64,000 nucleotides of DNA from Acanthochromis polyacanthus (GCF_021347895.1 NC_067115.1:8828064-8892063), one strand, 5' to 3'. Positions 1 to 11,223 are shown, numbered from the stretch's first letter. Notes: a model not told the origin generated them from the letters alone. A program made the numbers and translations.

Positions 1-1095
1 AACGTGATCGGAATACGTAAGTGCATCACAATCACTTATGAAACACTTAAGAAACACAAGTTGGAGTGTTTTTGCTGTGTTTTCTGAAGTGCTGCCAACA
101 AGATACCAACAACAGCTAATGACTTATTCTATGATAAGCACTAACTCGTCACATCTGTTCCTGCTGTGATGCCTCAATCTGGAGAATTCTCAGACTGGAC
201 TGCTCGGTTCTCTTGGTTTGACTCAGATCTACTAGAAAGGGACTAAAAAGCTTGCAAGGAGCTTTATTAGTGGGGACAATGATTGTTTTACCTGTCGGCA
301 ACGCGATAAAGCCGGAAATGGAACAGGAAACACTGGTTTTCCTACTTCACGTGATGACAAAAAAAACAGCTGGGGGGTTCTAGCCAATGTAGGTTTTCAT
401 TTTTCCTCTTCCAAACATTAAACACAAGTTTTTGATAGCTGTAATGCAGATAGTTCCAGCTAATTTTGCTGCTACATACAAAAAATTTGCATGAGTCTTA
501 TTTTCCATGACTAACTTACAGGAGAAAGCTGTTAAAGCTTCCTGGATACACACACTTTCTCGTCTTTTTAAATTTGTTCACAAAATGCAGAGTTTGCTGG
601 CATGCAGATTCCACACGTGCACAACAAAATGAGCGAGGAACAAGGAGAAACTCTGAAAAGGAAGATTTCAGTTGTATGGAAATAGTTTGGTCACAGAAAG
701 GGAGGGGAAAAAAAAAACAGCCCACGACCCAACTGATTAGCCTATTTAAATCAGCACCACAAAGCTCCGTATGATGAATGCAAAGTTGGCTCTGAATGCT
801 ATGCAAAGGAAAAAACTAATGTGCCAGTGTCACACCATGCTTTTTTTTTGACATGCTTTTCTTTTTAAATAATTGTATATTTTCAGTGCACATTCACTCC
901 CCTACAAAATAATGAACATTTTCCTAATTGAATTTTTAAGCCATCTAGCAAAAACTATAGTATTTCTGCAAATTCCAAAAAGCAAAATATATCAGTATTT
1001 TCCAATATTGTGCAGCTGTACTTCATTAACAGCTTAGTTTCCTTTCACATTATTAGCATTAGCAATGACAACAAAAGCCTGTGTGTTTGTGCTGC
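1..1095. other. region 3' of trim25
   Basis: AT-rich sequence downstream of the trim25 stop codon, probably the 3' UTR and then intergenic DNA. Apart from a T-tract near 841-849, I see no gene or structured repeat. Confidence 0.5.
263..268 (-). promoter_or_regulatory. candidate poly(A) signal of trim25
   Basis: AATAAA on the minus strand about 830 nt past the stop codon. It is the only canonical hexamer I noticed between the stop and the window edge, but the true 3' end could lie outside the window. Confidence 0.3.
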
Positions 1096-1628
1096 TCATC
1101 CCTGCAGCTTGCACAAAGTGATGGAAGAGCCACTCGAGAAAATCCAGAAAGCTGGATAGACGGCTTCAGCGAAGGGGAACACAAAGGTATGGAATGGATA
1201 CGCCCGGTCAGCCACGTTATAGAAAGTGGCCAAACCATCCTCGCAATCCAACAGCACGCCCACGCGCTTCGGATTGGGATTGGCCAGCACGGTCTCACTG
1301 CTGTTGTGCCAGGCTGACAGCTTGACGTTGAACCACTCGACGCACCAGGACTGGTTGTTGCGGCCCAGGCGGCTGGTGGGGCCTTTGCGGTCGATGGTGC
1401 CGTAGGCCAGGCCGATGCCGATGAAGTTGTTGCTGCTCAGCCGGACCTCCCAGTAGTGCCGTCCGCGAGAGAAGCCCTTAGAGGCGAGAACCTGGGAGCA
1501 GACGGTGAAGCGCTCGGGGCAGTCGGGGTAGTTTGTGTGGTCGTCGGACACGGCGGCCTTAGTGAAGCCCTCACTCAGCGCGATGCGTTTATGAGCCGTT
1601 CTCGGATCCAGAGTGAGCACAGTGCCAT
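1096..1628 (-). CDS. trim25: trim25 terminal coding exon: PRY/SPRY (B30.2)
   Basis: This 533-nt exon follows a CTTCCAG acceptor and enters in phase 1. It encodes residues 465-641. PRY begins at LTLDPRTAHKRIALSE. The SPRY core motifs are HYWEV, GRNNQSWCVEW and RVGVLLDCEDG, and the domain closes with YPAFWIFSSG. The TGA stop is at 1098-1096. It is the substrate- and partner-binding domain of the protein. Confidence 0.93.
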
Positions 1629-4600
1629 CTGGAAGGAGAGAACACAGATGAAAGCTTTAAAAAAAAAAAATGCTAAAAGACAAGTGTGGGCGGCACCAGG
1701 AAGTGAGAAAATGGGTTAGTGAAGGATATTAAGCCTGAAGTCTGAGTTTCCACAGCGAGATCACCATGGCAACAGATGCTGGACAGCTAGATCACCATGG
1801 TAACTGATGCTGGACAGCCGGATCACCATGATGCTGTACCCCCTTGCTGCCAGATTGTCCTTTTTCTGACAGGACTTATTTTTTTACAGTGTATGCTGAA
1901 ATGCATTTAGTTTTTACTGACTAAAACAACTAAAATTTGATTAAAACCAAAACACATTTCCATCAAAAGACTGAAACTCAATCAAAACCAGGTGCCAAAA
2001 AGCTGCACTTACATTTCAGAAGGTCAGTTCTTTTTGCAGCAGCACTTACGTCAGGGGGAATGTCCACAGTTTCTATAACAGAAGAAGATGAAACTGTTAT
2101 TTGTAATCGGATGAAATATAAATGAAAATTTAAAAAAAAGCATTGATTCTGCATATCAGTCTGTTTACAGCTACTGTGGATGGTTATTCATTGTTGTCTC
2201 CATGCTGATACTGGACATATCTCTGGTTCTATGTAGGAAATATATACAATATATAAATATATACATACAATATATGTTTGCCTGTATGGGGAATGTTTAC
2301 AGTGAATTCAAGCTTCAGCAATGAAAAATGTGTAAAAAAAAAAAAAAAAAAAAAAATGTGTTGCTTATGCTGCTCCAGAGGAATGAAATAAATATCGTTA
2401 CCAAGTAAGCAGTGAAGGTTGGTCCTTTAAAAATGATAAAACTCTGGGAAATGGTATCTGGTGCCTACCTGGGTTCTCTTTGGCCTCAGCTGCAGGATTT
2501 CGGCCTCTGGGTTTATCTTTCCCATCGATGTTCAGCAGGTTTTCCATTGAATGGGCCTGATTCTTATTTCCTGTCTTGTCGTCGTTGGTCTGGGGCTTTT
2601 TGGTTTCTGAAGAGCAAATAAAGACACTTAAATACACTCCTGTCACATTTTTACTCACCGTGGGCTCAATTTTCACTGCAGTATAAAGTCCTGCACCTCT
2701 TATCGTAACAGCACAACCATGAAGACGGAGAGAGAAATGTCTTCTGAAGTGTATGACATAGTTAGAATGTAATAAATAACAGAAAAAACAAAATGCAATT
2801 TCTCACACATAACGCATAACTATCAAAGTGTCTACAGCTGTTGCCGGGATAGAGATATTGTATTAAAATCAAAACTGAAATCTACTCTGGCAGACATGAG
2901 TGTTGTTGGCCCCACTGCTGATATTTAGTAGCTGATTGAAAACATTTAGTAGGATTTAGGATCTCAGATTCAATGCACTGCAGTGAAATTAGTTAGTTTC
3001 AGTATCACTGTAAAATAAAAAGTCACATTTTCTTACTTTGTGGTCTCTTCTTTTGGCCTGTTTTGGACTGAGGACCTGGACTGTGGGACCTTGGGGGTGG
3101 TTTGTTAGGCCCCAGAGGCCACTGAGGCTCTGAAAAAGCAACAGGTGAAATATATACACATTTATAGAATATTTATTTAAAAAACTAGATTTACGTTAGA
3201 AAACATGCTGGACAGATGAACATACCAGATGTCTGGGAAATTCCAGGGCTTGGAAGTTTGAATCCAGAGGGAAAAACTGGTCTTTCACCTGAGAACATGC
3301 AACACTGTGTTAATGTCTTTTTACCTGAAGGTATTTCAGTCTTAAATCTGTTGAATAATTTCTGCTCAGCCATCTTTGATTTCTCTCAAGTTTTTATTCT
3401 ATGAAGTAAGGTTATTTTTAAAGATGCATGTGAAATTTTAGATTTAATTCTCAGATTAATTACTTTCAAGATTATTTTATAAATGTCCTCCATCCCACTT
3501 CAGTGTTTTTCTTTTTCCCTGCACAATGACATTTGAAGTTGAATTAAAATATTGCAGGAACCATTAATTTCTCATCGTGTCATCGATTCAAAATCACAGT
3601 ATTGTACAAGTAGATCAAATATTTCTTTATTATGGTTGAATTGCCGTCATGAAAAGTCCAACCTTTGAGCAAACATTACAAAAACACCTGATATTTTTCT
3701 TGGTGATATTTTAGGAACCACGGTGAAACTCCAGAAGTCTGTTCGACTTTGATCATACTAACAATCTTTTAGTTTTTAACGGTACAATTTGTCAGAGCAG
3801 CTCAATCAGTTACGAAAATTCACTGAAAATAACTTTTTTTTCCCCCATTTGTGTGATCAAGTATTTCCTTATAAAAAATGTTTTGAAACATCGTGACACA
3901 CAGCTACATATGGCTCAGAAAATATCACTAGGTGGTTTCTGATTATTATTTTATTGTGGGACTTTGCATGACCGATCTGATTTATTTTTTCAGAAAGCAT
4001 TTGATATATTAGGCTCAAATTTCATAGATACCGTTTTAAATATCTGTACTTTATTCTATTAAGCTTTCAAGCAAATCAGAGACAGAATGACCCCTCAGTT
4101 AATGTAAACAGTTACGCTAATTAGTCTATTAGTTAGTAGTAGTAGCTTAAAAAGTTAGTAAAACGTTAGTAGAAAGTTTTTTTAATTGGCACCAAAATGC
4201 AGGAGAATTTCCAAACAAAAGCTCTGACTGGGCTTCAGTTTCCATCAATCCCCACATGAAACAACTCACCAGGTGCACAAGCATCTGTGTCAATTTCTGC
4301 AACAAAATTGGACAGAGTTTCTTTGCTGTTCTTTCTCAGAGCGTCTTCAACCATAAAAACCTCCTGTTCAAAGATGCACTTGTATATTCACCTTGTTTAG
4401 GCAGTGGTAGTCTGTTCTCGACAGGCTGTTTGAGGATCTCCGTCAGATGGTCCTTCAGGGCCACGGCGAAGGCTTGACCTGCCAGCACCTTCTTGGAGTC
4501 CAGGTTGATTCGAGGGCTGTAAGGGTCGAACTTCACCGCCTCAGGAAGGTTAAATGAAGCCTGTGAAAAGAGGAACACCATGTTTTTGATTAATGCTCTG

Positions 4601-7600
4601 CTCTGCTACATCCAAACAAACTTACAGAAGAGCCTTATTATTGCTATTTTTCTCTTTAAGTTTTTTACTCAGTTCAGCTGAAAAAGTCCCAGAATTTTTG
4701 ATCACAGCTGAGTAACTAATGGTTTCAGAATCACCGTGATGGTTGCAGATTTTTTGCATTTTGTTTTACAGAATCTGATTACAGCAAACAGTGTATTTTT
4801 TTTAGACATACAATTAGTTGAAACACATGAAATAAATGGATTTTGGTAAAATATCAGTTTTAAGCTTGACATATGAACACTTTGTTAGGTATAATATTTC
4901 TAATAGTAAATCAGAATATAACAACATAATTTATAGAAATATAATTTCTCTACCTGAAGTTACGACTTGTTTGAAGCGAACTAAATTGGTAGCACTGATC
5001 ATATTTATTCCTGTACACAGTCAAGGATAGGTAAATTAAAGGCATGTGTTCCGCACTGGGAGATGGTTATCGTATGTTTTGTTGGAGGCCGATGTAGGGT
5101 CCAGACCAGCTGGACTCACTGGGCTTTACTTGCTTTCTTTGTTTTATGGGGTTTAAGGTGGGAGGATTTCTTCATCGTTATTTTTTATTTATGTATGTAC
5201 ATTTATTCATTTTGGTGTGTTAACACTAAAATGATCACAAGTGTACCTTTATTAATAGGATGAAGTGGTTAAATTCAAGATAAGTCTTTTTTCTCCTTAG
5301 AAATAGGCACTTAAAAACAGTCAATTGTCAATATTGACTGAAACGGAACATTCTGTGGTGATAGCCCTTTCCGGTTATTTTCACCTGCCTTTTGTTAGAT
5401 CTACCTTTCCCCTGCAAACATTAGAGAAATTCAGACTAAACAGAACCAATGATTGACTAACTCTGCGTAAATGTGATGTTAGCTTTGGCTGAACATACCA
5501 AAATGTGGATTTTGTCCTCCAACTCTTCAGGAAGCGATCTCTTCACAGATTCAAACCAGTTTCCAGATACTTTAAATGGATGTATTACTACTACTACTAT
5601 TACTACTGTTCCAGAGTCATGCTACCATTGCTAATGCAGATGTGTGAACTCATCACAGCAGTCTTACCTGCAGGAAGGTCAGGCTTCTGGACTGAGTCAG
5701 CAGACCGTGGATGTCATCTTTTGCCTTGTTCATGTTGTCGACGTTCTCGGCGAACTTCTTCACGAGAAGCCTGAGTTTGGTCTGACCGCTCTCCACCTCT
5801 CGGTCCACAGCGTTCAGAGCATCGCGCTCGTCTCGGGCCAACATATCCCGGATCTGCTGGTACTCAGCCATCAAAGACTGCTTCTTCTTGGTCGCCGAGT
5901 CCTGGGGAAGGTCATGACAGCATCCAAAAGTCATTAAATGAACAGTAAACAGGACTTGGAGCTTGAAAAATCTCAGTAAAAACTGTTCTATTCATTTATA
6001 TTCCCTGTGCATCTGCACTTGGTTGCAAAACCATTTAAAGTACTTTTTAAAAAAAGTCCTCCCACTTAACTTACAACAGCTCGTTTCAGTTTATTTATTT
6101 GTCTTTAAAATTTAACCGCTCTAACTAATGTTTTTATTTTACTAACTTTGAATGGGAACATGTTGTTTGTTGTTGTCTGAGTTCATTTGTGTGCCGACAT
6201 CTTTCATTCTTTACTCGGCCACATTTCAGATGAGGCCTTTGTCCTTCAATGTGCTCAAGAGGTTAAATAAAGGTTGAATGAATTAAAGTAAACAGAAGCA
6301 GGGGAGAGAGCTGATTTGATTTTTTTAAAAAAAAATGCTTTAGATCATTGTAACAAGGGATCCAACTTTTAACTAATCTGTATCGGAGAGAACCGAAGAT
6401 CAATCCTTTACGTCTGCTGTCACACAAACAATTTTAGTAATTTATTTTCCTAATAAATGAAAAATTATCAAAGTATAATTGATTAGTTTATAATAGACAA
6501 CAGGTCACACTGGATATGTGCCACAGGAACACAGAAACACTCTTCTAGCTGATCCATGTCGAAGATTGTTAGGCTTCACATAAAGTCTTTACCACGGTGC
6601 CCCTTTACGAGCTTCACCCACACAATATTCTTTGTTTTGTTGATTTTTTTTTTTTTTACCGGAATAGCAGAAAAATATTAATAATTAGGGCTACATGATA
6701 TATTGTTTCAGTAGCGACATTGCAATGGGAAGTAAGACGCAACAACTTTTTTTTTCTGCTTCATACAAGAAGAAAACCTGCGAGGTTCTCATTTTTCATG
6801 ACTGACCTAAAACAGACCAACTAGAATATACTCTGATTTCAAGGTGAATTTTTTTCTTTTTTTTAAATTTTATTTACAAGACACAGAGTTCGTTTAACAT
6901 CCAGGCTCTACATGTCCACAGCAGAATTAGCGAGAACCAGGAGAGAAACACTGAAAAGGAAGACTTAGTAAAAAAAACACACACACACAATAATTGGATA
7001 TAAAGATTTTTGCTTCCCACAATTGAATGAACATATTGACACTTAAAATGGAATATTCACAGAACATAGTGCATTTCGATTAACTCAACTGGTTCCAACT
7101 GTGGATAAATCTGACATTACAACACTTCATCTTACTCTTTTATAAGTGATTTCAGTGAATCACCTGCCTGAGCTGCAGTAACTGAGTGGAGACTTGAAGC
7201 TTCTCTGTGCACCACCAACTAACCACCTTCTACTTTCGTTTGCATGTGAGGCGTTTACAGAACACTGAAAAAAATGTATCGTCTGTCAATAAGCAGATGT
7301 GTTTTGGGTGCAGTTTCATTTAGGCTTTGTCACTCAAATATAGTGAATAAAAATCAAGTCTGGTTTTTGCTGCAAAGTTTCAAATATTAGCAAGAATGTA
7401 GCACAACAGTGAACAAAAGCAGTGAGTTTATGTCAACATGTAAGTGCAATAAATCGATGAAAAACTGACTATCATTTTTTCCCTTTGCATGAATAACACA
7501 GTGAAACTCTGAGTTTTACCTTCAGCTTGCTCTGCGTGTCGGTCATTTGAGTTATTACAGTCTCGTTCTTCGTGATCTTCCCGTCCAGTAAAGTCAATTT

Positions 7601-9105
7601 GGTTCGGAGGTCAGACTGCAAACACAAACATGATATGTTCAGTTAACTCAGACAGACTCTCACACAGATCAGCAATTATATTTTAATACAACCGAATCCA
7701 CAAAAAAGCTGCTCTCACAGATTTTTCTGTTTCTGTTGTCGGACAGCAGAGCAAGGATGAAATACAGCCCATTAAGATGGCATATGCAGCTGTGATGTGA
7801 ATTCTAGAGACATTTCCATGTAAAATGATCCTCAGTAATAAAGTAAGAGAGTGATAGAAAGTCTCATATTTGTCTGTGTTGGCTGCTGTGAGGTCATCTA
7901 TTGACCTCCATGCTGTCAATCACAGACACAGAGAGAGTCTTCTTCCTGAAAGGGGTGGGGACAATGGTAGCTCAGCTTCATTTAAAGCTACAGACACTGA
8001 AACACTCCCTTGAAACAGGATTAAAACCAGGAGTTATGGAAGACAGAGGTCATCTGGGTATTTCAGTACACCCAGGTTACTCAGCCCTCACTGAAAACAA
8101 ACCAGAAACTGGCCAAAAAAAACAAGAAATGTGATTTTTCGCTGGATTTTGGTTGATTTTTTTTTTGTAGATGTTCTTACAGAGAATATTGGAAGTTTTA
8201 CTGATATATACATAATCACTTTAGATATTTTTTATTATGTTTTTGGAAGATTTTTTTTAGAATTTTTGGAAAATATTTACAAGAATTATCTTACCAAATT
8301 TGGTGGATTTTTAAAAAATAAACTTTTAAGGGAAACTTTGAAGCAATTATTGGAATTTTCTTCCTGAAGGATTTGCAAATTTTCAGACATCTGGGAACCT
8401 TTTTTTGCTGATTTTTTTGGATTTTTTTCAGACAAGGAAACATTATTTTCTGATGCCCGTAAATTAAGACAACAGGAGGGTTAAAGCTGGCAGGTGCCCA
8501 CTGACCTCAAGGAGGCTCCGCTGCTCCTCCGGGCTCCTGAAGGAACATCCTCTGTGGACCTGCTGCAGACAGAGGCTGCAGATCGGACGGCCGTGCTGGC
8601 TGCAGAACAGCTCCATCAGCTTGTGGTGATCGGGGCAGATGTGCTCCGACAGGTCGCCCACAGGCTCGCTCAGCTGGTGGACCCGGAAGGTGGGATTCTC
8701 CCGGTGAGGCCGCAGGTGCTCCTCGCAGAAAGAGGCCATACAGGTGAGGCAGGTCTGCGCCGCCTCCGCCTCCATACACGTATCGCAGCAGACCTTCATC
8801 TCCTTCTTCTTCTCCTCCTCGGCTCTGCTCGGCTCTTCCTTCGGACCTCCAGCTCGGCTCCTGAACGTTTCCACCACGGTGCTGAGGACCGTGTTCTTCT
8901 TCAGCTCCGGTCTGGTGGCGAACAGGGTCCGACACTGAGGGCAGCTGTAGGTGTCCCTCCAGGTGGTCAGCAGACAGTCCTGGCAGAAGTTGTGTCCACA
9001 TGGGATGGTGACCGGACAGTCGAAGGGGCTCAGACAGATGCTGCAGGTCAGCTCATCCTCCAGACTCAGCAGAGAGAACGGAGGATCCTCCATGGCCGCC
9101 ATCAT
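1096..9105 (-). CDS. trim25: TRIM25-like E3 ubiquitin ligase, complete 8-exon gene model
   Basis: Exons in transcript order are 9105-8506, 7615-7520, 5901-5668, 4560-4392, 3288-3226, 3129-3037, 2606-2469 and 1628-1096. All introns are GT-AG and all phases agree, giving 642 codons including the TGA at 1098-1096. Domains: RING (C21-C58), B-box 1 (C107-H134), B-box 2 (C157-C187), coiled coil (about 195-310), a conserved helical segment (311-366), a Pro/Lys-rich linker (367-464) and PRY/SPRY (465-641). The 96-nt and 234-nt coiled-coil exons are typical of TRIM genes. TRIM25 is favoured because B-box 2 ends in Cys rather than His, the linker has a lysine cluster, and the SPRY carries SRLGRN, WCVEWFN and SAWHN. 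The family transfers ubiquitin, and in mammals TRIM25 acts on RIG-I and antiviral RNA-binding proteins in the cytoplasm. TRIM65 or TRIM47, or a fish-specific paralogue, are alternatives. Confidence 0.88.
1758..1836. repeat. 31-bp minisatellite, about 2.5 copies
   Basis: Units begin at 1758, 1789 and 1820, each opening with GATCACCATG after one variable base and sharing GATGCTGGACAGC; the third is cut short. The array lies in the last trim25 intron, 130 bp from the SPRY exon. Confidence 0.8.
2469..2606 (-). CDS. trim25: trim25 linker exon 7, 138 nt, symmetric
   Basis: This 138-nt exon has phase 1 at both ends, with a CTCTTCAG acceptor and a GTAGGC donor. It encodes 46 hydrophilic residues. 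Its first codons (KTKKP) complete the lysine cluster begun in exon 6, at a place comparable to the lysine-rich RNA-binding linker known in mammalian TRIM25. Confidence 0.7.
3037..3129 (-). CDS. trim25: trim25 linker exon 6, 93 nt, symmetric
   Basis: This 93-nt exon has phase 1 at both ends, with a TTTTTCAG acceptor and a GTAAGA donor. It encodes a proline-rich stretch (NKPPPRSHSPGP) ending in GQKKRPQ, the first half of a lysine cluster at residues 414-422. Confidence 0.7.
3226..3288 (-). CDS. trim25: trim25 linker exon 5, 63 nt, symmetric
   Basis: This 63-nt exon has phase 1 at both ends, between a TTCTCAG acceptor and a GTATGT donor. It encodes 21 residues rich in Pro, Ser and Gly. Support comes from splice signals and frame, because such linkers are poorly conserved. 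Confidence 0.65.
4392..4560 (-). CDS. trim25: trim25 coding exon 4: segment after the coiled coil
   Basis: This 169-nt exon goes from phase 0 to phase 1, with a TTTCACAG acceptor and a GTGAAT donor. It encodes residues 311-366, including VKFDPYSPRI and a helical LKDHLTEIL stretch. TRIM genes often have a 23-nt exon before this point; here exon 3 joins directly in frame. Confidence 0.82.
5668..5901 (-). CDS. trim25: trim25 coding exon 3: coiled coil, 234 nt
   Basis: This 234-nt exon is phase 0 on both sides, with a CCCCAG acceptor and a GTAAGA donor. It encodes 78 highly charged residues (233-310) with long helical character and no proline, the main dimerisation helix of a TRIM protein. The length is the family standard. 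Confidence 0.9.
7520..7615 (-). CDS. trim25: trim25 coding exon 2: coiled coil, 96 nt
   Basis: This 96-nt exon is phase 0 on both sides and sits between a TGCAG acceptor and a GTAAAA donor. It encodes 32 residues with heptad-like Leu, Ile and Val spacing. The length matches the usual second coding exon of TRIM genes. Confidence 0.88.
8130..8484. mobile_element. interspersed repeat ending in GGGTTAA beside the trim25 exon 1 donor
   Basis: A T-rich block of repeated GGATTTTT / GAATTTTTGG words ends in ACAACAGGAGGG followed by TTAA at 8481-8484. From general knowledge, the reverse-complement terminus (TTAACCCTCCTGTTGTC) is frequent in fish genomes. The left end is not clearly defined. The 78-codon open frame inside is low-complexity and not a gene. 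Confidence 0.6.
8506..9105 (-). CDS. trim25: trim25 coding exon 1: RING and two B-boxes
   Basis: This exon encodes residues 1-200. The start is the ATG at 9105-9103; the codon just upstream is GTG. A second ATG follows directly and another in-frame ATG lies at 9093. The RING runs from CSIC (21-24) to CPQC (55-58), with CGHNFC between. B-box 1 has CDTC, CLTC and EEHLRPH. B-box 2 has CPDH, FC, CSLC and a final C187. The exon ends in phase 0 at a GTCAGT donor (8505-8500). An AG acceptor at 9111-9110 suggests a separate 5' untranslated exon, possibly ending at 9430 before a GTACGG donor. Confidence 0.92.
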
Positions 9106-9145
9106 CACACTGCACGGACAGAAACGAAACTTAACTCAAGTGCGG

Positions 9146-9157
9146 GAAAACGAAAGT
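9146..9157 (-). promoter_or_regulatory. interferon-stimulated response element candidate (ISRE)
   Basis: The plus strand reads GAAAACGAAAGT, an exact match to the IRF/ISRE pattern GAAANNGAAAST. It lies 41 bp upstream of the trim25 ATG. A second IRF-like word, GAAACGAAAC with one-base spacing, sits at 9121-9130. Depending on the transcription start, this is promoter or first-intron sequence. TRIM25 is interferon-inducible in vertebrates. Confidence 0.6.
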
Positions 9158-9738
9158 AAAGAGGTCGGTGTTGATCCATTTCTACAGCGAAATGAATCAA
9201 TAAAATCGATTATTTTTTTCCTAACTCGGTGACTTTTGTTTGCAAATTGATTAAAAAACTGCGACAATACACTTTAAAAACACTGAATTTATGTGAAATC
9301 TAATCATGACGCGCGAACACAAACTGCGTCCAAACGCTGGTTTCACAAACAAGCACACACAAATTCAAAACACAGGAAGCAGAAATCTTAAAATCTGTGT
9401 TAAATATCCAAACTGAGTCTAAACCGTACCTTTAATCCTCCAGTGAGCAGTAACCACACCAGACCTGAGTCACTTGTGAGGCACGGCGCTGCGCACTGAC
9501 CTCATATCATCTGCAGAGTCCTCCTCGGTCCCTCCCACTCCGTGCGTGGGACTCACGTACAGTGAGCTGTATTATTCATATTATTATCAACCTGGTGCGG
9601 CTTATTAGAACGTTTCCTTCTTCCTGGTGAATCTTTGTGCTCCTGTTTGTTCCTTTTCCGCATTATTTTTGTGTTATTTTATCTCAAATCACAGCTTCAG
9701 CCACCTCTGATTTGCTTGAAACTTAAAATATCAATATG

Positions 9739-9998
9739 TACAGTATCGTTCAAAAGTTTGGGGTCGCATAGAAAGGTCCTTATTTTTGAAAGAAAGACTT
9801 TCTTAAAAAATGAAGATAACATTAAATGAATCAGAAATAGAGTCTCGGCATTGTTAATGTGTTAAATGACTGTTCTAGCTGATTTTTAATGGAATATATG
9901 CATAGGGGTACAGAGGAACATTTCCAGCAACCATCATTCCTGTGTTCTAATGCTACATTGTGGTAGCTAATGGTGTTGAGTTGAAAGGCTCATTGATG

Positions 9999-10050
<52 letters not shown>

Positions 10051-10150
10051 AAATCTCATTAGTTGTTTTCTTTGCTTGTTGCAGGCCAATAATTCGACCC
10101 TTCTGAGACAGATTAACATCCTTTCCATGACCACAGGATGTTTTCTGACA
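9739..10150. repeat. teleost interspersed repeat with an internal (AT)n(GT)n
   Basis: Begins TACAGTATCGTTCAAAAGTTTGGGGTC-like and continues through a stretch ending near GGCTCATTGATGAT. I recognise this as a very widespread fish repeat, from general knowledge rather than a search. The family could not be assigned. It contains the microsatellite at 9999-10047. Confidence 0.65.
9999..10047. repeat. (AT)6(GT)18 compound microsatellite
   Basis: A short AT run passes directly into an uninterrupted GT run inside the repeat at 9739-10150. Confidence 0.97.
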
Positions 10151-10248
10151 CGGTTGTTTAAGAAATGAGAAGCTCCTCACTGCATCAGCTCGGTGTAAAT
10201 AAGTTATTGCAGCTAAAACATTTTCATCACTGCACCTATTTGATTAGT

Positions 10249-10784
10249 TAAGCTTCAGTGTACCGCCGGCGGTACACCTACTAATTTGCATAGGAATTTC
10301 AAGAATGTCCGACGGGTGCAAACGCGATTATACAAACACTATACGCCGATGGAAAGCTTAGCTTCTCATGAATCCGCCGGTATAAACCACTTTCAGATGC
10401 GATTACCACGGCGGGTGAGAAAAACACATTTGTCCGACAAAAACAAATATTCATCCATCCGTTCTCTATGCACGGCTTCAACGCACACAGCGCGACTCAC
10501 ATTTCCGGGTTTATTATTACACACACAAAAAAAAGATTCCACAAAAAACGGCCATAATCCAACCTTTTACATCCAGATGACACAAGCCAGTAAACTATTT
10601 TGTCCAAAACATGTCCTGAAGTCGGTATAAAATCCCCGAATCGGTCGTTTTCAAGGAAATGCACCTCGCGATGTGCGTCCAATATTCCCTGTATTTTTCG
10701 TAATTTTTTTTATTTAAAAATAGAATATTAGCGATTTTTTTGTACTGAAAACGGCTGGAATTGACTGAAGCTTAAAGGGTTAAA
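10249..10784. mobile_element. CpG-bearing MITE-like element with AAGCTTCAGT termini
   Basis: The left end reads TTAAGCTTCAGTG and the right end, reverse-complemented, reads TTAACCCTTTAAGCTTCAGT, giving short inverted termini next to TTAA. Just inside the left end is a perfect 20-bp palindrome at 10258-10277 built around CCGCCGGCGG. The body keeps many CpGs in an AT-rich setting, suggesting a fairly recent copy. The 114-codon open frame inside shows no recognisable domain. Confidence 0.6.
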
Positions 10785-11223
10785 GCATGGTGGCGACTTT
10801 TTTTTGGCCAATGTATTTGAAATAAATTAAATTACCAAAGACTAGACACCAAACAGTGAACCTAGTTAAAGTAGCCAATTGTAACTAGTTAACACTGATT
10901 CCTTTGGACTGTTGGATGGTTTATTGTATGTCAGTGATTAATTTTCATAATTTAAATGTTTTTGTTGTTTTGTGTGTTTATATGTTTTAGGAATTAAAAA
11001 TGTTAAATAAATGTATAGAGTACAGTTGTTCCCTCTGAATTGCAGTAGCGTAGTAAAAAGCAGGTTATAGTGGTTATTTAGAATAAAAATCGGCTACAAC
11101 TGCTTTAAAACTGTTCTTATACTGTAGAAAGTACAGTCCTTGAGTAGATGTGTTTTTTTTTTTTTTTTTTTACCGTTGTTACATTTAAACTGACAGATCC
11201 CAAAACACACAAGAGAAGCAGTT

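Larger units (their letters stand above)
9430..11223. other. trim25-rasal3 intergenic region
   Basis: The region between the 5' side of trim25 and the 3' end of rasal3; both genes point left. It holds the repeats at 9739-10150 and 10249-10784 and a T-tract near 11152-11171. The rest is AT-rich without a visible gene. Confidence 0.6.

Noticed and set aside
2050..2072. A 23-nt candidate exon in the TRIM gene between a TTATAG acceptor and a GTAAGT donor
   Set aside because: The length matches a common TRIM exon, but it would change phase 1 to 0 and throw the SPRY exon out of frame into an early stop. It could only be a non-productive alternative exon.
3320..3342. Second 23-nt candidate exon (minus strand) before a GTAAAA donor
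   Set aside because: It also shifts phase from 1 to 0, has no polypyrimidine tract, and cannot join the following phase-1 linker exons.
8131..8367. 78-codon open frame on the plus strand
   Set aside because: It lies in T-rich repeat sequence, is Phe/Ile/Leu-biased and has no domain.
8494..9159. 221-codon plus-strand frame opposite the RING exon
   Set aside because: Antisense shadow of the real RING/B-box exon, caused by high GC content.
10286..10630. 114-codon open frame inside the CpG-rich repeat
   Set aside because: No recognisable domain or splice context; likely a chance frame in a transposon-derived block.
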